From the NCBI RefSeq assembly GCF_000312425.1, contig NZ_HE997181.1, forward strand, positions 5,131,788 through 5,195,787: 64,000 nucleotides of DNA. Direction: 5' to 3'. Positions 26,641 through 35,736 of the stretch are shown in pieces. The notes under the pieces were generated by a model that was not told the origin of the DNA, searched no databases, and saw only the letters and a list, made by a program, of their open reading frames with translations. This DNA is from Reyranella massiliensis 521 (GTDB taxonomy: Bacteria; Pseudomonadota; Alphaproteobacteria; Reyranellales; Reyranellaceae). The translations under genes and the position numbers were made by a program. How positions within the stretch are numbered: the stretch's first letter is position 1; each line of letters opens with the position of its first letter.

Positions 26641-27618
26641 ATGTCCAAGTCCATCCTGATTCATGAAAATGGCGGTCCCGAGAAGATGAAGCTCGAGGAC
26701 GTCGAAGTCGGCTCGCCCGGCCCCGGGCAGGTGAAGGTCCGTCACACCGCGATCGGCCTCAACTTCATCGATGTCTATACCCGTTCCGGCCTCTACCAGA
26801 CGCCGCTGCCCAACGCCGTCGGCCGCGAAGGTGCAGGCGTGATCGTCGAAGTCGGGCCCAGGGTGAAGGGCTTCAAGAAGGGCGACCGCGTCGCCTATTG
26901 CGGCGTGCTCGGCGCTTACTGCGAAGAGCGCCTGATGGGCACGGATCAGCTCGTGCATGTGCCGAAGGGCGTGAGCGACGAGCAGGCCGCGGCGATCATG
27001 CTGAAGGGCATGACGACGGAATACCTCGTCGACCACACGCCCAAGGGCTGGCTGAAGAAGGGCGACACCATCCTGTTCCATGCCGCTGCCGGCGGCGTCG
27101 GTCTGCTGTTCGGCCAGTGGGCCAAGGCCCGCGGCTACAAGGTGATCGGCACGACCTCTTCGGCCGAGAAGGCCGCCCTCGCCAAGAAGAACGGCTACAA
27201 GTGGGTGATCGACTACACCAAGGACGATATCGTTGCCGAGGTGAAGAAGATCACCAAGGGCAAAGGCGTGCCGGTCGTGTTCGACGGCGTCGGCAAGGAC
27301 ACGTGGAATGCCTCGCTCGATTGCCTGCAGCCGCGCGGCCTCATGGTGTCGTTTGGCAATGCCTCCGGCGCGGTGCCGCCGGTGTCGCTGGGCATCCTGA
27401 ATACCAAGGGTTCGCTCTATGTCACGCGCCCGAGCCTCGGCGCCTATACGGCCACGCGCGCCGAACTCGAGGCGAGCGCCAAGTCGCTGTTCAAGATGGT
27501 GAAGAGCGGCAAGGTGAAGATTGCCATCGACCAGCGCTATCCGCTGGCCGAGGCGGCGCAGGCGCATATCGATCTCGAAAGCCGCAAGACCACAGGCCAG
27601 ACCGTTCTCGTTCCCTGA
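26641..27618 (+). CDS. qor: NADPH:quinone oxidoreductase, zeta-crystallin type
   Basis: Zinc-free medium-chain dehydrogenase, 325 residues, that reduces quinones with NADPH. It has the Qor landmarks GLNFIDVYTRSGLYQ, GREGAGVI, and the nucleotide loop AAAGGVGLLFGQWAK followed by TSS for the NADP phosphate. Zinc ligands are absent, as expected. I chose the ATG at 26641 (GGGGAG upstream) because family similarity begins there; longer in-frame extensions run antisense into the divergent gene. Confidence 0.92.
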   Translation: MSKSILIHENGGPEKMKLEDVEVGSPGPGQVKVRHTAIGLNFIDVYTRSGLYQTPLPNAVGREGAGVIVEVGPRVKGFKKGDRVAYCGVLGAYCEERLMGTDQLVHVPKGVSDEQAAAIMLKGMTTEYLVDHTPKGWLKKGDTILFHAAAGGVGLLFGQWAKARGYKVIGTTSSAEKAALAKKNGYKWVIDYTKDDIVAEVKKITKGKGVPVVFDGVGKDTWNASLDCLQPRGLMVSFGNASGAVPPVSLGILNTKGSLYVTRPSLGAYTATRAELEASAKSLFKMVKSGKVKIAIDQRYPLAEAAQAHIDLESRKTTGQTVLVP

Positions 27619-27653
27619 ACTGTTTCCTGAGGTCTGGTGTAGCGTTGCCGTAG

Positions 27654-28316
27654 ATGGTCATTGTCGGACTGACCGGCTCGATCGGCATGGGCAAGTCGAC
27701 CGCAGCGAAAATGCTGCGGGAGATGGGCGTGCCCGTGTACGACGCCGATGCCGCCGTTCACGAGCTGCAGGCGCCGGGTGGCGCAGCTCTCCCCGGGATC
27801 GAAGCGGCGTTTCCCGGCGTCGTGAAGGCGGGCGTACTCGACCGTCAGGCGCTGGGCGCGCGCGTCTTCGGTAACAAGGAGGCACTGCGCCGGCTCGAAG
27901 CGATCGTGCATCCGCTGGTCTTCAAGAAGCAGCGCGCCTTCCTGCGGCGGGCCGCGCTGGCCGGCGAGAAGCTGGTGGTGCTCGATATCCCGCTGCTCTT
28001 CGAGGGGCTGGGGGAGCGTCGCGTGGATGCGACCCTGGTCGTGAGCGCTCCGGCCTTTCTGCAGCGCCGCCGCGTCATGGCCCGCCCCGGCATGACGGCG
28101 GAGAAATTCGCCGGCATCCTGCGTCAGCAGGTGCCGGATACGCTGAAGCGTCGCAAGGCGACGATCGTGATCCCCACAGGCATGGGCCTGGCGCCGACGC
28201 GGGCGGCACTGGTTCGGGCCGTGGCCAGACTGCGTACATTGCCGGGACGCTTCTGGCCGCCCAATCCGTGGCGGGAGAAATTCACAGCCCAGCTTGCCCG
28301 CGCCCGTCGTAAATAG
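27654..28316 (+). CDS. coaE: Dephospho-CoA kinase
   Basis: Last enzyme of CoA synthesis: ATP-dependent 3'-phosphorylation of dephospho-CoA. 220 residues with the P-loop GLTGSIGMGKS (5-15), the substrate region DADAAVHEL, and the lid region VVSAPAFLQRRRVMARPGMT. The final 25 residues are basic and extend beyond the usual end. It sits in the conserved coaE-dnaQ-secB block and follows qor after 35 bases. Confidence 0.95.
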   Translation: MVIVGLTGSIGMGKSTAAKMLREMGVPVYDADAAVHELQAPGGAALPGIEAAFPGVVKAGVLDRQALGARVFGNKEALRRLEAIVHPLVFKKQRAFLRRAALAGEKLVVLDIPLLFEGLGERRVDATLVVSAPAFLQRRRVMARPGMTAEKFAGILRQQVPDTLKRRKATIVIPTGMGLAPTRAALVRAVARLRTLPGRFWPPNPWREKFTAQLARARRK

Positions 28317-28342
28317 CGCCGCAAGTAAGCTAGAACAGAACA

Positions 28343-29020
28343 ATGCGCGAAGTCGTTCTCGATACCGAAACCACGGGCCTCGACCCCCTTGCCGGCCATC
28401 GCGTGGTCGAGATCGGCTGCATCGAGCTCGTGAACATGGTGGCTACCGGCCGTTCGCTGCAGCTCTATCTCAATCCCGAGATGCCGATGCCGGCGGGTGC
28501 GCAGGAAGTGCACGGCCTCACCGACGAGTTCCTCGCGGACAAGCCGCTGTTCGCCGACAAGGTCGAGGAACTCATCGAGTTCCTGGGCGAGGCGCAGTTG
28601 GTGATCCACAACGCGCAGTTCGACCTGGGCTTTCTCAATGCCGAGCTGGCGCGGGTCGGCCGCGCAAAGCTCACGAACGACTATGTCGATACGGTTTCGT
28701 TGGCGCGGCGTAAGTTCCCCGGCCAGCGCGCCAGCCTCGACGCCCTCTGCGACCGCTTCAGCATCGACAACACCAAGCGCACCAAGCATGGGGCGTTGCT
28801 CGATTCCGAGCTGTTGGCCGAGGTCTATCTCGAATTGAGCGGTGGCCGGCAGCGTGATCTGGGTCTTGCGCCCGAGATGGCGGCGACGGGGCTGAGCGGC
28901 ATGCTGGCGATGAAGCGTCCGGTACGTCCGGCGCGCCCGCATGCGGCGAGTGCCATCGAACTCGCCGCGCATGCCGAGTTCCTGAAGAAGGTCAGCGACC
29001 CGATCTGGCTGAAGGAATAA
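28343..29020 (+). CDS. dnaQ: DNA polymerase III epsilon subunit (3'-5' proofreading exonuclease)
   Basis: DEDDh exonuclease, 225 residues. Catalytic residues are D7 and E9 (DTETTG), D94 (HNAQFD), H149 and D154 (KHGALLD). The C-terminal 45 residues form the tail that tethers epsilon to the polymerase alpha subunit. It starts 26 bases after coaE, and a strong hairpin follows its stop. Confidence 0.95.
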   Translation: MREVVLDTETTGLDPLAGHRVVEIGCIELVNMVATGRSLQLYLNPEMPMPAGAQEVHGLTDEFLADKPLFADKVEELIEFLGEAQLVIHNAQFDLGFLNAELARVGRAKLTNDYVDTVSLARRKFPGQRASLDALCDRFSIDNTKRTKHGALLDSELLAEVYLELSGGRQRDLGLAPEMAATGLSGMLAMKRPVRPARPHAASAIELAAHAEFLKKVSDPIWLKE

Positions 29021-29049
29021 CGCCGAGGGCGTGTGCCCCCGGCGTCTTT
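29021..29049. terminator. Hairpin terminator between convergent dnaQ and secB
   Basis: CGCCGAGGGC (29021-29030) pairs with GCCCCCGGCG (29035-29044), with one mismatch and a GTGT loop, directly after the dnaQ stop and followed by TCTTT. It probably serves both converging genes, and best the plus strand. Confidence 0.65.
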
Positions 29050-29062
29050 GAAAAGCGGAAGA

Positions 29063-29581
29063 TCAGGCGTGGCCGACCGGACCGGGCGAAACGCCCGGGA
29101 CCTGGCCGCCATTGGCTTCGAGCTGCTGGCGGTAGAGCGCCACGAAATCGACCGGAGCGATGTTGAGCGGCGGGAAGCCTGCCTCGCGCGTGGTGTTGGC
29201 CACGATGGCGCGCGCGAAGGGGAAGAGCAGCCGCGGCGTTTCGATGTAGAGCATCGGGCCAAAGGCATCCTGCGGCAGGTCGCCCAGGGTCACCGTGCCG
29301 GCATAGACCAGCTCGAGCATGAACAGCGGCTCTTTCTCCGGCGTATGCGCCGAAGCCTCGATGGTCAGCGACACCTCGAAGGTCTTGGTGTCGAACTGGC
29401 GGTTGGCGACCTGCACGTTCAGCGTAAGCTGCGGCTGTGTCTGCTCGATCAGGCTCTGCGGCGCGCGCGGATTCTCGAAGCTGAAATCCTTGATGTACTG
29501 GCCGTGCATGGTGAGCGGCGCGGCGGGGCCCTGCTGCGGCTGGCCGGCAGTCGGGTTCGACGGAGGAGGAGTGGTCGTCAT
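29063..29581 (-). CDS. secB: Protein-export chaperone SecB
   Basis: Tetrameric cytosolic chaperone that keeps secretory precursors unfolded and delivers them to SecA. 172 residues with the SecB core QYIKDFSFENPRAPQSL, the strand FEVSLTIEASA and the C-terminal FPPLNIAPVDFVALYRQQ. An N-terminal Pro/Thr/Gln-rich extension of about 24 residues precedes the core. The ATG at 29581 has GGAAAGAG upstream. It converges on dnaQ, the usual alphaproteobacterial arrangement, and diverges from the PuuD-like gene. Confidence 0.95.
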   Translation of the reverse strand: MTTTPPPSNPTAGQPQQGPAAPLTMHGQYIKDFSFENPRAPQSLIEQTQPQLTLNVQVANRQFDTKTFEVSLTIEASAHTPEKEPLFMLELVYAGTVTLGDLPQDAFGPMLYIETPRLLFPFARAIVANTTREAGFPPLNIAPVDFVALYRQQLEANGGQVPGVSPGPVGHA

Positions 29582-29631
29582 TGGGCGCTCTTTCCAATAT
29601 TTTGCTGCGGCGCGGCGGTACCATGCAGGGC

Positions 29632-29643
29632 TGCACTGCACAA
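29632..29643. repeat. TGCACTGCACAA element between secB and puuD
   Basis: Exact second copy of the 12-mer found upstream of phaZ (48110-48121), here in the divergent secB/PuuD-like intergenic region about 50 bases from the secB start. The meaning of the pair is unknown. Confidence 0.35.
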
Positions 29644-29733
29644 GATGCGGGCACGATCAGGGGGCGGGCAATTGCCAAGAACCCCCGTAACGACGATGAT
29701 ATTTTTCCCACTATTTGCACGTACCGGCTGGCT

Positions 29734-30564
29734 ATGAACCGCTCGTCTTCGCGTCCCCCGACTTTGCGACCCCTGGTCGGCATTTCCGCCTGTCTCAAGG
29801 AGAACGGTCGCGGCGGCTGGCACCATACGGTGGGCGAGAAATACGTCCAGGCAGCGGTCCGCGCCGTCGGCGCCCTGCCTGTGCTGATCCCGGCCATCGG
29901 CCCCGAGTTGGACGACGCGACTGGCTTGCTGCCGGCCTTCGACCGCTTGCTCGACGCGCTCGACGGCGTGCTGCTGACGGGCAGCCCGTCGAATGTCGAA
30001 CCGCATCACTATGGCAAGGAAAGCCGCGACGGCACACTGCACGACGCGGCGCGCGACGCCACGACCCTGCCGCTGATCCGGCACACGATTGCCCGCGGCG
30101 TCCCGTTGTTTGCGATCTGTCGCGGTCTGCAGGAGGTGAACGTGGCCTTGGGCGGTTCGCTGCACCAGCACGTCCACGAGGTCGAGGGCCGCCGCGACCA
30201 TCGCTCGCCGAAGTCGCCCGACATGGATGTGAACTATGCGCCGGCGCACGATATCGACATCGTCGAGGGCGGTATGTTGCACCGCCTGCTGGGCGAGCGC
30301 CGCGTGAAGGTGAACTCGCTGCACGGTCAAGGCGTCGACATGCTGTCGCCGCGTGCGAAGATCGAGGCGATCTGCTGCGAGGACGGACAGGTCGAGGCCC
30401 TGAGCGTTCCCGACGCGCAGGCCTTCACCCTCGCGCTGCAGTGGCACCCCGAATACAAGGCGCTGGAAAATCCGATCTCCATGAAACTGTTCGACGCCTT
30501 TGCCGCAGCCTGTCGCACGCGGATGATGGAGCGCACCGGATCGCTTCTGCGTGCGGCGGAATAG
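29734..30564 (+). CDS. puuD: Gamma-glutamyl-gamma-aminobutyrate hydrolase family protein (PuuD-like)
   Basis: Class I glutamine amidotransferase-fold peptidase, 276 residues. The catalytic triad by position is C129 (FAICRGLQE), H238 and E240 (LQWHPEY). The family member PuuD cleaves gamma-glutamyl-GABA in putrescine breakdown. No other puu gene is in the window, so another gamma-glutamyl amide is possible. The ATG at 29734 was chosen over upstream in-frame sites that run antisense into the secB 5' end. Gentisate dioxygenase follows after 6 bases and is probably cotranscribed. Confidence 0.87.
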   Translation: MNRSSSRPPTLRPLVGISACLKENGRGGWHHTVGEKYVQAAVRAVGALPVLIPAIGPELDDATGLLPAFDRLLDALDGVLLTGSPSNVEPHHYGKESRDGTLHDAARDATTLPLIRHTIARGVPLFAICRGLQEVNVALGGSLHQHVHEVEGRRDHRSPKSPDMDVNYAPAHDIDIVEGGMLHRLLGERRVKVNSLHGQGVDMLSPRAKIEAICCEDGQVEALSVPDAQAFTLALQWHPEYKALENPISMKLFDAFAAACRTRMMERTGSLLRAAE

Positions 30565-30570
30565 AACCCG

Positions 30571-31614
30571 ATGTCAGGACCGGCCACCCGAAACAACGCG
30601 CGCCGCGACTTCTACGAACGCATTGGCGGGCTTTCGATGGCGCCGCTCTGGGAGTCGCTGCATCAGCTCGTGCCGCCGCAGCCCGCGCCGAAATATCAGG
30701 CCGCGCACTGGGACTACGACAAGGTCCGGCCCTTTCTGATGGAGTCGGGGGCGCTGATCACGGCCAAGGAGGCCGTGCGGCGCGTGCTGATCCTGGAGAA
30801 TCCGGCAATGCCGGGCAGCGCCTGTATTACGCCAACGCTCTATGCCGGCCTGCAGCTCATCCTGCCGGGCGAGGTGGCGCCGTCGCACCGCCACACCCAG
30901 TCGGCGCTGCGCTTCATCGTCGAGGGCGAGGGTGCCTATACCGCCGTCGACGGCGAACGCACGATCATGCACGAAGGCGACTTCGTCATCACGCCAACCT
31001 GGACTTGGCACGATCATGGCAACGATTCATCGAAGCCGATGGTCTGGCTCGACGGCCTCGACATCCCGATGGTCGCGATGTTCAACGCAGGCTTTGCCGA
31101 GAACGGCGCCGAGGACGAGCAGGCCATCACGGCACCCGCAGGCACGTCGGATGCGAAGTTCGCCAGCGGGCTGCTGCCGGTCGACTGGAAGCCCGCCCGG
31201 CAGACTTCGCCGATCTTCAACTATCCTTATGCCCGCACGCGCGAGGCGCTGGAGGGGCTCGCCAAGGCGGGTCCCCCCGATGCCTGCCACGGCTACAAGC
31301 TGCGCTACGTCAATCCGGCGAGCGGCGGGGCGCCGATCGCCACCATGGGCACCTTCATGCAGCTCCTGCCCAAGGGCTTCGCCAGCGCGCCCTATCGCAG
31401 CACCGACGGCATGGTCTTCTCGGTGGTCGAGGGCGAAGGCGAGAGCCGGATCGGCGACATGGTGATGCGCTGGAAGAAGCGCGACCATTTCGTGGTGCCG
31501 AGCTGGGCCACGGTCGAGCATCGCGCCGACAGCGACGCGGTGCTGTTCTCCTTCTCCGACCGGCCGGTTCAGGAGAAGCTCGACCTGTGGCGCGAGGATC
31601 GCGGCGGAAAATAA
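30571..31614 (+). CDS. Gentisate 1,2-dioxygenase
   Basis: Bicupin Fe(II) ring-cleavage dioxygenase, 347 residues, opening gentisate to maleylpyruvate. The iron ligands appear as H106 and H108 (SHRHTQSALRF) and H147 (TWTWHDHG), the spacing seen in known gentisate dioxygenases. The second cupin runs from about 245 with GMVFSVVEGEGES. It lies 6 bases after the PuuD-like gene. Maleylpyruvate isomerase and fumarylpyruvate hydrolase are not in the window. 1-Hydroxy-2-naphthoate or salicylate dioxygenase activity is a less likely alternative within the family. Confidence 0.88.
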   Translation: MSGPATRNNARRDFYERIGGLSMAPLWESLHQLVPPQPAPKYQAAHWDYDKVRPFLMESGALITAKEAVRRVLILENPAMPGSACITPTLYAGLQLILPGEVAPSHRHTQSALRFIVEGEGAYTAVDGERTIMHEGDFVITPTWTWHDHGNDSSKPMVWLDGLDIPMVAMFNAGFAENGAEDEQAITAPAGTSDAKFASGLLPVDWKPARQTSPIFNYPYARTREALEGLAKAGPPDACHGYKLRYVNPASGGAPIATMGTFMQLLPKGFASAPYRSTDGMVFSVVEGEGESRIGDMVMRWKKRDHFVVPSWATVEHRADSDAVLFSFSDRPVQEKLDLWREDRGGK

Positions 31615-31645
31615 GGAGCTGCCGCTCGGGAGGCGGCCGGCGCCT

Positions 31646-32035
31646 CTAGGCGGTTCGGCGTTTCTGGGCCGCGACGGAACCCGCGCACTGGTCGGGCGGG
31701 CTCAGCGGACGCAGCTGCATGTCGTAGGCGTCGGCGAACTCGGCGCGCCAGGGCTGGCCGTCGCGCTGGTACATAGAGACGAACAAGGTGCAGCCGTCCG
31801 ACTGGTAGCGCAGGACGCGCGCCTGCCCGTCCTTGCGGTCGAGCTGCGGCGCCCCCAGAAGCGCCGTCAGTTGCGTCTCGTCGAGGCCCTTGAGGCGATC
31901 CTGGGAAATCGGTGAACCGGCGTTGCGCGAGCTGAAGACGCCCTTCTCGCCGCCGGTAAGAGAATATTGCTGATTGCCTGTCTGGCATCCCCCGAGCAAG
32001 AGGATCGATGCCAGTGCCCCCGTCGTCCATTTCAT
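31646..32035 (-). CDS. Putative lipoprotein of unknown function
   Basis: A 129-residue protein with a lipoprotein signal (MKWTTGALASILLLGGC, lipidated Cys at 17). The mature part contains GLDETQLTALLGAPQLDRKDG, a pattern found in small SmpA/BamE-like outer-membrane lipoprotein folds, then one strand pair ending with DGCTLFVSMY. Two later cysteines (near 82 and 117) may form a disulfide. It follows the EI24 gene by 9 bases and converges on gentisate dioxygenase, with a short GCCGC/GCGGC stem (31621-31637) between them. Function unknown. Confidence 0.75.
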   Translation of the reverse strand: MKWTTGALASILLLGGCQTGNQQYSLTGGEKGVFSSRNAGSPISQDRLKGLDETQLTALLGAPQLDRKDGQARVLRYQSDGCTLFVSMYQRDGQPWRAEFADAYDMQLRPLSPPDQCAGSVAAQKRRTA

Positions 32036-32044
32036 GCCCGCACT

Positions 32045-32740
32045 TTAGCGCGGGCTTGTCGGTAAATTAAGGGGTGGCCGCAGCATTTGCGCGATGTGGA
32101 CCATCATCGCGACCCCGAGGACCGGCACGATCAGGTTCAGGATCGGGATGGTGCCCAGGAAGACGATGGCCGCGCCGGTCAGCCAGAGGGTGCCGCTGTT
32201 GGCCTTGCGCCAGGCGCGCACCTCGGCCGGGTCGCGACGGCGCAGCGCCACCTGCTCGTAGTATTCGCGGCCGGCCAGCCAGCCGTTGACGCCGTAGAAC
32301 AGGGCGGCGCCCAGTCCGGCCACGAACAGCGCGACGAGGTAGAAGGGCAGCATCAGCAGGTTCAGGACGATCAGGGTCACCAGGAACAGGATGCCCGACC
32401 AGATGCCGGTCCAGACCGGGATGCCCCGCGCCGGCCCGAGCTTCGGATAGTGCTCGCTCTCCACGATGTCGGCGATCTTCTCCATGAAGATCGAGATCAC
32501 GATGCCGAAGCTTGCGGGGAAGAGCATCAGCGCCAGCACGATCACCGCGCCGCCGCCCAGCCAACGGATGCCCTCGTTGAGCCAGCTCCACTGGAAGGTC
32601 GCGAAGGACTGCAGCGCCCACCAGGCCAGGACGCCGATGCCCACCTGCAGCACCAGCGACAAGGCCAGTGACTGCCAGATGATGCTGCGCAGCCGGGGGT
32701 CGCTGAGCTGCCGGACCGCGAGTTCGAAGGCGCGGATCAT
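32045..32740 (-). CDS. EI24-domain (CysZ-like) membrane protein
   Basis: A 231-residue integral membrane protein with four to six hydrophobic segments and the EI24 pattern (FPASFGIVISIFMEKIADIVE, then FYGVNGWLAGREYYEQVALRR). CysZ, the best-known relative, is a sulfate permease, but most EI24 proteins are unassigned. It lies between the CoA-transferase and the lipoprotein genes with 9-base gaps each side, so all three share an operon. No functional link between them is apparent. Confidence 0.8.
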   Translation of the reverse strand: MIRAFELAVRQLSDPRLRSIIWQSLALSLVLQVGIGVLAWWALQSFATFQWSWLNEGIRWLGGGAVIVLALMLFPASFGIVISIFMEKIADIVESEHYPKLGPARGIPVWTGIWSGILFLVTLIVLNLLMLPFYLVALFVAGLGAALFYGVNGWLAGREYYEQVALRRRDPAEVRAWRKANSGTLWLTGAAIVFLGTIPILNLIVPVLGVAMMVHIAQMLRPPLNLPTSPR

Positions 32741-32749
32741 GCGCCTTCG

Positions 32750-33904
32750 TTAGGCCTGTGCGCCGACGACGCCCGCGGCCTTCAGCTCGCTGATCTCCTT
32801 GGCCGAGAAACCGCGTTCGCCCAGGATCTCGTCGGTGTGCTGGCCGCGCTTGGCCGCAGGTCCCCGCACGCCTTCCTTGGTGCGCGAGAAGCGCGGCGCT
32901 GCCGCGGGCTGCTGGAAGCCCTGGACGTCGACATAGGCATTGCGGGCCTTGGCGTGCGGGTGGCTGGGTGCTTCCTTCATGGTCAGCACCGGCGCGAAGC
33001 AGATGTCGGTTCCTTCCATGATCGCGCACCATTCGTCGCGCGTCTTGGTCTTGAAGATGCCTTCGAGGCGGGTCCTGAACTGGCCCCAGGACTTGCGGTC
33101 CATCTGCGCCGGCAGCGATTCGCCCTTCAGCCCGGTTTTCTCGAGGAGCAGCTCGTAGAACTGCGGCTCGATCGAGCCGATGCAGACATGCTTGCCGTCC
33201 TTGGTCGCGTAGGTGCCGTAGAAATGCGCGCCGCCGTCGAGCATGTTGGTCTCGCGCTCGGCGTCGTTCCAGAGACCGGCACCGGCCATGCCGTAGATGC
33301 CGCCCAGCAGAAGGGCCGCGCCGTCGACCATGGCGGCATCGACCACCTGCCCCTTGCCCGAACGTTGTGCTTCGAGGAGGCCGCACACCATGCCGAAGGC
33401 CAGCAGCATGCCGCCGCCGCCGAAATCGCCGACCAGGTTGAGCGGCGGCATCGGCCGGTCCTTGCCGCCGATTGCATGCAGCGCGCCTGTGAGGGCGATG
33501 TAGTTGATGTCGTGGCCGGCCGCCTTGGCGAGCGGGCCTTCCTGACCCCAGCCGGTCATGCGGCCATAGACCAGTTTCGGATTGCGCTTCAGGCAGACGT
33601 CCGGCCCGAGGCCGAGCCGCTCGGCGACACCGGGACGGAACGGCTCCGTCAGGCCGTCGGCCTTCTCGATCAGCCGCAGCACGACTTCGATGCCTTCTTT
33701 CTTCTGCAGATCGACCGAGACCGAACGGCGACTTCTGTTATGCACCGCGAACTTGGGATCGGCGAGGCGGTCCATCACATGCGCCTTGGTGCGATCGACG
33801 CGGATCACGTCGGCGCCCATGTCGCCCAGCATCATCGAGCACATCGGGCCCGGTCCGATGCCGGCCAGCTCGACGATCGTCAGTCCCGAAAGCGGCCCCG
33901 CCAT
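32750..33904 (-). CDS. CaiB/BaiF-family CoA-transferase (alpha-methylacyl-CoA racemase-like)
   Basis: Family III CoA-transferase, 384 residues. The N-terminus MAGPLSGLTIVELAGIGPGP and GDMGADVIRVDR are typical, and the conserved Asp is in GHDINYIALTGAL. The length and the LVGDFGGGGMLLAFG segment are closer to alpha-methylacyl-CoA racemase than to formyl-CoA transferase. I start it at 33904, where GGAGGGAAT precedes the ATG; an ATG at 33943 would add 13 residues lying over the ribosome site. Confidence 0.88.
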   Translation of the reverse strand: MAGPLSGLTIVELAGIGPGPMCSMMLGDMGADVIRVDRTKAHVMDRLADPKFAVHNRSRRSVSVDLQKKEGIEVVLRLIEKADGLTEPFRPGVAERLGLGPDVCLKRNPKLVYGRMTGWGQEGPLAKAAGHDINYIALTGALHAIGGKDRPMPPLNLVGDFGGGGMLLAFGMVCGLLEAQRSGKGQVVDAAMVDGAALLLGGIYGMAGAGLWNDAERETNMLDGGAHFYGTYATKDGKHVCIGSIEPQFYELLLEKTGLKGESLPAQMDRKSWGQFRTRLEGIFKTKTRDEWCAIMEGTDICFAPVLTMKEAPSHPHAKARNAYVDVQGFQQPAAAPRFSRTKEGVRGPAAKRGQHTDEILGERGFSAKEISELKAAGVVGAQA

Positions 33905-33963
33905 GATTCCCTCCTGCAGAATGCGCCATTCTTGATGCGCCAATGGTAGCCGAAGGGTTCGGC

Positions 33964-33992
33964 GTTACAAAACCTGTCCTCCAGTCTAAAGT
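33964..33992 (+). promoter_or_regulatory. Candidate promoter for the propeller-MBL-SDR operon
   Basis: GTTACA (33964-33969), 17 bases, then TAAAGT (33987-33992), each 4 of 6 to the sigma70 consensus. It lies 35 bases before the ATG at 34028. Confidence 0.35.
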
Positions 33993-34027
33993 TCGCGCCG
34001 CGATAAAGACGGTCGGAGGAATACGGG

Positions 34028-35725
34028 ATGGAGTTGGGCCGCATTGTCACGACGGCAGCGCTGGTATTTGGCCTGGCGGGATCGGCGCTGGCCCAGCAGG
34101 CTGCACCGTCGGCGAAGCCAGCCCCAGTGGCCAAGGAATACAATCAGCAGTTCCTGGTGCCGGGCTCGTGGTTCCATGGCGTGCATGGTCTCGCCTTCAA
34201 CAAGGACGACCAGCTCTTTGCCGGCTCGGTGGTGGGCCAGACTATTTACCGCGTGCAGGTGGATTCCGGCGAAGTCGATCGCGTCATCGATCCGCCGACG
34301 GGCATGGCCGACGACATCGCTTTCGCCGACGACGGCACGATGGCATGGACGGCCTTCCTCCTGGGCAAGGTCTATATCCGCAAGCCAAACGGCAAGACCA
34401 TCGAAGTCGCGCAAGGTCTCAGCGGCCCGAACTCGCTTGCCTTCGGCAAGGACGGCCGCCTCTTCGTCACCGAAGTTTTCCTGGGCGACGCGCTCTACGA
34501 GATCGATCTCAAGAACGTCGACAAGCCGGACTTCAAGCCGTTTGCCCGCAACGAACTGCGCCGCATCGCCGAGAAGATGGGTGGCTTGAACGGTTTCGAG
34601 ATCCACAAGGACGATGGCTTCCTCTACGGGCCGATCTGGTTCAAGGGCGAGATCGTCAAGGTGAACCTGGAGACCGGCGCATCCGAGGTGATCGCTTCCG
34701 GGTTCAAGATCCCGGCGGCGGCCAACATCGACCCGCAGAACCGCGACAACATCTACGTCGTCGACACGGGGACCGGCGGCATCTGGAGCGTCAGCCTGAC
34801 CAGCAAGGCGAAGAGGCTGGTGGCATCGATGAAGCCTGGCCTTGATAATTTGGCCTTCGATTCGCGCGGCCGTCTGTTCGTGACCTCGATGACCGACAAC
34901 GGCATCTATCTGGTCGACAAGCAGACCGGGTCGTGGCGCACCATCGTCGAAGGCAAGCTCGCCATTCCGGCCGACCTCGCCGTGACGACGGAAGGGGCGA
35001 AGGAGACGGTGCATGTCGCCGACGTGTTCAGCTATCGCAATGTCGACGGCACGACCGGGGCGGTGACCGACATGCTGCGCGTGCATGGCGAGACGCATTC
35101 CTATCCGACGGGCGTCTCGGTCGGCCCCAAGCACACGCTGCTTTCGAGCTGGTTCTCGAACACCGTGCAGAAGATCGACCGAAAGACCGGCAAGCTGGTG
35201 GCCACGCTCGGCGAGTTTGCGGCGCCCGTCGATGCACTGGAGGCCGCCGACGGCACGATCTACGTCGCCGAACTCGCCACGGGCAACCTCGTGAAGGTGA
35301 GCCCCGACGGCAAGACGCGCACGAATATCGTGAAGGAGCTGCGCGGCCCGGTGGCCCTTGCGCAGGGAGCCGGCACGCAGATCTACGTCACCGAGATCGC
35401 GGCTGGTGCCGTGACCCAGATCGACGTGGCGTCGGGTGCGCGCAAGGTCGTGGCCGACAATCTCGCCGGCCCGGAAGGCATCGACGTCGGACCGGACGGC
35501 AAGCTCTACGTTGCCGAAGTCGGCCAGAAGCGAGTCGTCGCCATCGATCCGGCTAACGGCCAGAAGGTCGTGATCGCATCCAACCTCGATATCGGCTTGG
35601 CGCCGTTCCCCGGCGGGCCGCCGGCCCTGATGCCGACCGGCGTGGCGGTGAGCCGCTCCGGTGCGGTCTATGTCAGCGCCGACATCCGCAATGCCCTCTA
35701 CAAACTGACACCGCCCAGCCCATAA
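34028..35725 (+). CDS. Secreted NHL/SMP-30-type beta-propeller protein of unknown function
   Basis: A 565-residue protein with a Sec signal peptide (about residues 1-22, cleavage at SALAQ) and many repeated propeller blades of the form GLAFNKDDQLFAGS, SLAFGKDGRLFVTE, NLAFDSRGRLFVTS, ALEAADGTIYVAE and GIDVGPDGKLYVAE. The repeats suggest two propellers or one large one. Similar folds bind ligands or act as lactonases and dehydrogenases, but no active site is recognisable. It opens a three-gene operon (11 and 12 base gaps) with a metallo-beta-lactamase-fold hydrolase and an SDR. Expected location is the periplasm. GTCGGAGGAAT precedes the ATG. Confidence 0.75.
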   Translation: MELGRIVTTAALVFGLAGSALAQQAAPSAKPAPVAKEYNQQFLVPGSWFHGVHGLAFNKDDQLFAGSVVGQTIYRVQVDSGEVDRVIDPPTGMADDIAFADDGTMAWTAFLLGKVYIRKPNGKTIEVAQGLSGPNSLAFGKDGRLFVTEVFLGDALYEIDLKNVDKPDFKPFARNELRRIAEKMGGLNGFEIHKDDGFLYGPIWFKGEIVKVNLETGASEVIASGFKIPAAANIDPQNRDNIYVVDTGTGGIWSVSLTSKAKRLVASMKPGLDNLAFDSRGRLFVTSMTDNGIYLVDKQTGSWRTIVEGKLAIPADLAVTTEGAKETVHVADVFSYRNVDGTTGAVTDMLRVHGETHSYPTGVSVGPKHTLLSSWFSNTVQKIDRKTGKLVATLGEFAAPVDALEAADGTIYVAELATGNLVKVSPDGKTRTNIVKELRGPVALAQGAGTQIYVTEIAAGAVTQIDVASGARKVVADNLAGPEGIDVGPDGKLYVAEVGQKRVVAIDPANGQKVVIASNLDIGLAPFPGGPPALMPTGVAVSRSGAVYVSADIRNALYKLTPPSP

Positions 35726-35736
35726 GCGAGTACGCG

